Origin: an uncultured Methylococcaceae bacterium
GTDB taxonomy: Bacteria; Pseudomonadota; Gammaproteobacteria; Methylococcales; Methylomonadaceae
NCBI GenBank assembly: GCA_903939355.1
Contig: CAJAHC010000093.1
Span: 1-9,153, forward strand
Direction: 5' to 3'
DNA length: 9,153 nt
Numbering within the stretch: the stretch's first letter is position 1; every line of letters begins with the position of its first letter. The position numbers and the translations under genes were made by a program. Positions 5,736 through 9,153 of the stretch are shown here, piece after piece. Below the pieces are notes generated by a model. It searched no databases and was not told the DNA's origin. It worked only from the letters and a program-made list of their open reading frames with translations.

Positions 5736-7046
5736 TTGAATTATCCGTCTTCGCAACCAAATCGGTTGCTTAATATCTTGAGAGGTTCTGTTGGTAATTT
5801 GGTTGAATATTTCGACTGGGCTATTTATGCAGCATTTGCGTTGTATTTTGCGCCAGCTTTCTTTCCTGAAGGTGATCAAACTGCACAATTACTGAATAAT
5901 GCAGCGATTTTTGCTGTTGGTTTTATTTTCCGCCCAGTAGGAGGATGGCTGCTGGGCAGTTTAGCCGATCGCAAGGGACGCAAAAGCGCATTGCTGTTGT
6001 CCGTGAGCCTAATGTGTTTGGGCTCCCTGATTATTGCTTGTACACCAGGTTATGCTGTTATTGGGGGATGGGCGCCTGCTTTATTACTGTTCGCACGTAT
6101 GTTGCAAGGTTTCAGTATTGGCGGTGAATATGGCAGTTCGGCAACTTATTTGAGTGAAATGGCAGGTAGGACTCGGCGCGGTTATTACTCAAGTTTTCAA
6201 TACGTTACTATTGTGTTGGGTCAGTTACTGGCACTATTATTGTTAATGGTATTACAAAAGGTGCTACTGAGTAGTCAAGAACTCCATCAGTGGGGATGGC
6301 GAATTCCTTTCGTAGTAGGCGGTTTGTTGGCTATAGTTGCCATGTGCTTACGAAGCAGCATGGAAGAAACTAAGGCCTTTGTAGATCAACATACCGATGT
6401 GGGTAGGCAAGGTAATCTTCGAGAGTTGCTTAATTACCCTAAGGAATTAAGCACCGTAGTTGCCCTAACGGCAGGTGGTACAGTGTCTTACTATACGTTT
6501 AGTGTCTATATGCAAAAATTTCTCGTCAACACAACGGGATTTAGTAAAGACGATGCCACTGTTATTTGTGTGATCGCCTTGCTGGTGTTTATGTTGATCC
6601 AACCTTTATACGGATTGATTTCTGATTTTGTTGGCCGACGTTTCATGCTCATTGCTTTTGGTGCTGGAGCGACAATTTTTACCGTACCTATCCTTTCACA
6701 ATTGTCTCAATCGCAAAGCATGGAGTCGGCTATAGCCTCGTATATTTTCGCTTTACTGATTATTTCTGGTTACTCATCGGTAAACGCCATAGTCAAAGCC
6801 GAATTATTTCCGGTTCATATTCGCGTGTTGGGAGTAGGTCTGCCTTATGCTCTCACAGTGTCCTTGTTTGGGGGAACGGCCGAATATCTGGCCTTAAGTA
6901 TGAAAAGCTTCGGACACCCAGAATGGTTCGCTTATTATGTTAGTGGATGCGCAGCTTTATCTTTGATTGCCTCTCTAGTCATGAAAGAGCCAAAGGGTGT
7001 GTCGAAATTGGATCAGATGAACGATGAAGGTGAAGGTTTCGGGTGA
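5736..7046 (+). CDS. kgtP: KgtP-like MFS metabolite:proton symporter (MHS family)
   Basis: Inner-membrane major facilitator of the metabolite:H+ symporter family, 436 residues with about 12 hydrophobic segments. It follows E. coli alpha-ketoglutarate permease KgtP closely through its length: NLVEYFDW (21-28), MFS motif A as GSLADRKGRK (74-83), LQGFSIGGEYG (123-133), WGWRIPF (186-192), the second-half motif GLISDFVGRR (293-302), KAELFP (354-359) and GGTAEYLAL (379-387). The likely role is proton-coupled uptake of 2-oxoglutarate or a similar dicarboxylate; other MHS members carry proline/betaine, citrate or shikimate. The start is TTG, with TGGAG at 5721-5725 ten bases upstream. No in-frame ATG, GTG or TTG occurs between it and the upstream stop, and the next Met is residue 93, far inside the protein. 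It is divergent from the aldolase operon, and no terminator follows its stop. Confidence 0.88.
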   Translation: MNYPSSQPNRLLNILRGSVGNLVEYFDWAIYAAFALYFAPAFFPEGDQTAQLLNNAAIFAVGFIFRPVGGWLLGSLADRKGRKSALLLSVSLMCLGSLIIACTPGYAVIGGWAPALLLFARMLQGFSIGGEYGSSATYLSEMAGRTRRGYYSSFQYVTIVLGQLLALLLLMVLQKVLLSSQELHQWGWRIPFVVGGLLAIVAMCLRSSMEETKAFVDQHTDVGRQGNLRELLNYPKELSTVVALTAGGTVSYYTFSVYMQKFLVNTTGFSKDDATVICVIALLVFMLIQPLYGLISDFVGRRFMLIAFGAGATIFTVPILSQLSQSQSMESAIASYIFALLIISGYSSVNAIVKAELFPVHIRVLGVGLPYALTVSLFGGTAEYLALSMKSFGHPEWFAYYVSGCAALSLIASLVMKEPKGVSKLDQMNDEGEGFG

Positions 7047-7100
7047 TGTCCTGAAGATTGCTATACGAGTATATTAAGACACTCAAGAAAAAGAATAATC

Positions 7101-7431
7101 ATGGATAAAAAGCCTTATATTTAGATAGTTAAGCATCTTGAGTTACAAAATCTTACACCGGAATACGTTGAACTACTGATGCTTAATTTTTATCGTAATT
7201 AGACTAAATGGTTCTAGCTTTAGAAAGGGCAGACTTCTTGGTCTAGGTGGGTTAGGGCGTTATCATCTCCCGCTCCACTATGTAAACAAGTGCAAAGAAC
7301 TTTTAGCCAAAGAATTACAAATTAGGTTAAATGGTGATTCTACTTTATCGACAGATTATATTATTTTGGAGGCCGGTTATAGCAGTTCAGACTTCTGCTC
7401 GGGTAATTGGATCGTCATTGTGAAAGTGTAA
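7101..7431 (+). pseudogene. Decayed gene of unknown family (in-frame stops and frameshift)
   Basis: Protein-like sequence spans two frames. The first starts at ATG 7101, carries TAG at 7122, then reads LELQNLTPEYVELLMLNFYR before TAG at 7200. The second is open from 7180 to TAA 7429-7431 without any ATG, GTG or early TTG, and reads GLGGLGRYHLPLHYVNK, then CKELLAKELQIRLNGDSTLS, then DYIILEAGYSSSDFCSGNW and IVIVKV. Both TAG stops are one C-to-T change from CAG (Gln). A net one-base shift around 7200-7230 would join the parts into a protein of about 110 residues. The second part is too ordered to be chance, but no family is recognised. An intact relative in another genome would confirm it. A sequencing error alone would not explain all three lesions. 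Confidence 0.5.
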
Positions 7432-7530
7432 AATGCTTATGACTCAATTGTTAGTCATTAGAATTAGTGCGATTACATAGTGACAATAGGCTACTAGGCG
7501 TGGATTGATTTATATCTCCACACTCATATC

Positions 7531-7558
7531 TTACTTTTGCTATTATTGCGATTATAAA
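7531..7558 (+). promoter_or_regulatory. Candidate promoter for the leader ORF and lipoprotein
   Basis: TTACTT (7531-7536, a weak -35) and TATAAA (7553-7558, within TATAAAAT) are 16 bases apart, and transcription would begin near 7566. This places the leader ORF (7589) and the lipoprotein start (7639) on the same transcript. The AT-rich context makes a chance match possible. Confidence 0.35.
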
Positions 7559-7588
7559 ATATAAAAAGAATACCTAGCGGGAATTAAG

Positions 7589-7642
7589 ATGAATTCTGTA
7601 CCCTTTTATAACTCCACTATAAGTGAGAACCAGGATTTATGA
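7589..7642 (+). CDS. Possible 17-codon leader peptide coupled to the lipoprotein gene
   Basis: ATG at 7589 opens a 17-residue frame (MNSVPFYNSTISENQDL) ending in TGA at 7640-7642, which overlaps the lipoprotein ATG at 7639 as ATGA. A GGGA purine run at 7579-7582 lies six bases before the ATG, better placed than the lipoprotein's own AGGA (7632-7635, three bases before its ATG). The arrangement suggests translational coupling: ribosomes finishing the leader would restart on the lipoprotein. The peptide has no obvious attenuator composition. Being so short, it may be fortuitous. Confidence 0.35.
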   Translation: MNSVPFYNSTISENQDL

Positions 7643-9045
7643 GGTTCTCAGTTCGTCCAGTTAATCATAATCCGAGCGAAAAAAGTTATCGTAAAACTGT
7701 AATAATCAGTCTGTTTGCATTGCTGAGCACTAGTGGCTGTACGCTCACCCAAAAAATTGCCGATCTCCCTGTGGTAGCAGTACGCTCGGCCATTAACGGC
7801 TTTACGAGCGAGAAGTCGGTGGATCTGGTTGCCTTACAGTCCGATTTACTGCGATTTTCTGATACTTTTATTTTAACTACATCGCAAGCAACAGATGAGT
7901 TACAGCTTGAGGGACAACCCATAAAACGTGATCAACAGGTACTCGTCAGAGTTCGATTTTCATCGGACATTTTGGCGTTGGTAACGGGGGCAAATGCAAT
8001 TGGTAATCTGGTCAATATGTTGGTGTATACCACTTCGGCTCGTTTCGGTGTAGAAGATTATTGGTTGCCCAAGGTCTATGGTGATTCGGTTATGCCTTTA
8101 CTACAGGTATTGCGAGAGCAGGAAAAGAATATTTGGGATTTGGCAGGAGAAATACTAACGTTCGATCAGCGAGGTGAATTGAAGAAAGCGATTGCGAATT
8201 CGCGTGAAAAGAGTAAGCATACAAAAGGTGAGATTGGTTCCTTTGCCAGCCTTTCTCTAGTCAATGACATCATTAAATCCAGTGCTCAAACGAAATCTTC
8301 ATTTATGCCCTCTAGTGTATTTAAGTTATTGGACATTGATCCTCTGTCAGGACTAGATCCAGCGACTCGCGAGTTGACTGAAACTCGATTATTTGGCGAA
8401 CGAGCCATGTTCATTGTTCAGCACATGCCACAATTACTTGAATGGCAAATGGAACTTCTTGTGGAACGTACGACCAAAAATCAGGAAGTTCAGCAGATGG
8501 TCTCCAATACCACTAAAATCGCAATTGCCGGTGATCGCCTGAGCCGGACATTTGAGCAGATGCCTTCTTTGATTAGTAATGAGCGAGAGAAAATTCTTGC
8601 TGCGTTAAAGTCTGAACAGCAGGGATTGGCAGAACTCTCCAAGCAGGTTGGTCTTACTATGGGCGAGGGTAGTAAGATGGCGGATGCTACAGAAAAAGCA
8701 CTGAAGACCTTTGCCGGTATTGTTGATCAATTAGACAGATCATCTAGTGAACCTTCTTCTTCAGAGCCCTTCCATATTCGTGATTATGCCGAAACTGCAT
8801 TGCAGATAGACGTAATGATGCAGCACACAACTCAGTTGTTGAGCATGCTGGGACCTAACTTTGAGCCAGCTAATATCGCGAAGCTATCAGGTTTGATAGA
8901 TAAAATAACCTTGCAGACTCAGCAGCGGAGTCAAATGGTTGTCGAATATGCCTTCCAAAAAGCTGTTCTTTGGGTCATTATCAGTTCATTAGTTCTATCA
9001 TTATCATTATTGGCTGCAGGCCTGCTATACAAGTTCTTACGCTGA
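7639..9045 (+). CDS. Uncharacterised proteobacterial lipoprotein with C-terminal membrane anchor
   Basis: A 468-residue protein with a basic N region, a hydrophobic stretch (about 20-32) and a lipobox-like LSTSGC, giving the likely lipidated Cys34. Threonine at -3 makes this lipobox weaker than the L-x-G/A-C consensus. The middle is mainly helical: VDLVALQSDLLRFSDTF (61-77), then FKLLDIDPLSGLDPATRELT (228-247) with the following TRLFGERAMFIVQHMP. From memory these resemble a widespread family of beta/gammaproteobacterial lipoproteins without known function. Residues about 270-360 are heptad-rich and may form a coiled coil. A serine/proline-rich linker lies at about 368-377, and residues 442-464 form a hydrophobic membrane segment ending in KFLR. 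Anchors at both ends could hold it to the inner membrane or let it span two membranes. It is the last gene; a hairpin overlaps its stop codon. Confidence 0.75.
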   Translation: MRFSVRPVNHNPSEKSYRKTVIISLFALLSTSGCTLTQKIADLPVVAVRSAINGFTSEKSVDLVALQSDLLRFSDTFILTTSQATDELQLEGQPIKRDQQVLVRVRFSSDILALVTGANAIGNLVNMLVYTTSARFGVEDYWLPKVYGDSVMPLLQVLREQEKNIWDLAGEILTFDQRGELKKAIANSREKSKHTKGEIGSFASLSLVNDIIKSSAQTKSSFMPSSVFKLLDIDPLSGLDPATRELTETRLFGERAMFIVQHMPQLLEWQMELLVERTTKNQEVQQMVSNTTKIAIAGDRLSRTFEQMPSLISNEREKILAALKSEQQGLAELSKQVGLTMGEGSKMADATEKALKTFAGIVDQLDRSSSEPSSSEPFHIRDYAETALQIDVMMQHTTQLLSMLGPNFEPANIAKLSGLIDKITLQTQQRSQMVVEYAFQKAVLWVIISSLVLSLSLLAAGLLYKFLR

Positions 9046-9084
9046 AAATCTTGGAAACGGAGCGATAGCGAAGTGAAGATTTTT
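9045..9084 (+). terminator. Stem-loop at the end of the lipoprotein gene
   Basis: AAAATCTT (9045-9052) pairs perfectly with AAGATTTT (9076-9083), starting on the last base of the TGA stop and followed by one more T. The T-rich right arm gives a terminator-like end, but the stem is A/T-rich, the loop is long (23 bases) and there is no separate T tract. It also forms the first unit of the repeat cluster that follows. Confidence 0.4.
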
Positions 9085-9140
9085 AGTCCGCGATAGCCGT
9101 AGGGCATGTGTTTTCACGAAGCGTAGCGTAGTGAAAATGC
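9045..9140. repeat. Cluster of short palindromic repeats sharing a GCGATAGC core
   Basis: Three related units lie downstream of the lipoprotein gene. Unit 1 is the 9045-9083 stem-loop, whose loop holds GAGCGATAGCGAAGTGAA. The middle unit has GCGATAGCCGTAGGGC at about 9090-9104. Unit 3 is TTTTCAC (9111-9117) pairing with GTGAAAA (9131-9137), with loop GAAGCGTAGCGTA, and the outer GCAT/ATGC bases extend the stem. Loops 1 and 3 align as variants of one sequence followed by AGTGAA. This suggests a REP-like extragenic repeat family, probably present at other genomic sites, though other copies cannot be seen from here. Confidence 0.5.
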
Positions 9141-9153
9141 AGGCTTTACGAAA

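Noticed and set aside
7439..7458. ATGACT/AGTCAT inverted repeat after the decayed gene
   Set aside because: Only six bases per arm, with no T run. Repeats of this size are expected by chance in this AT-rich stretch.

Overview
The window reads as chromosomal DNA of a moderately AT-rich Gram-negative bacterium, most likely a gammaproteobacterium. The reasons are a DUF465/YdcH-type small protein, an MFS symporter very close in sequence to enterobacterial KgtP, and a lipoprotein resembling uncharacterised proteobacterial lipoproteins. The genus cannot be fixed from sequence alone. No complete mobile element, RNA gene or CRISPR array was seen.

Layout. Positions 1-69 may hold the tail of a gene entering from the left. 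A very AT-rich RlmN/Cfr-family radical SAM rRNA methyltransferase follows (262-1299, +). Next come a short orphan open frame that looks like a gene remnant (about 1293-1466, +) and a DUF465 gene (1452-1691, -). The centre is a tight four-gene minus-strand operon, read from right to left: class II ketose-(bis)phosphate aldolase (5292-4435), CbbY-like HAD sugar phosphatase (4435-3668), DhaL-type kinase subunit (3643-3017) and DhaK-type subunit (2985-1990). A hairpin lies just past its end. A 443-base divergent intergenic region (5293-5735), rich in inverted repeats, separates the operon from a KgtP-like metabolite:proton symporter (5736-7046, +). Then come a decayed gene (about 7101-7431, +), a possible 17-codon leader ORF (7589-7642) overlapping the start of a 468-residue lipoprotein with a C-terminal membrane anchor (7639-9045, +), and a cluster of short palindromic repeats running to the window end.

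How the genes may work together. The aldolase, phosphatase and DhaKL kinase form one transcription unit joined by short gaps and a one-base stop/start overlap, so they probably serve one short-chain ketose or sugar-phosphate pathway feeding dihydroxyacetone phosphate into central metabolism. DhaM (the PTS phosphodonor), a DhaR-type regulator and glycerol dehydrogenase are all absent here. The substrate may therefore not be plain dihydroxyacetone, and the phosphodonor (ATP or PTS) is open. The divergent KgtP-like transporter could supply or export a related metabolite or be an independent neighbour. The methyltransferase gene looks compositionally foreign.
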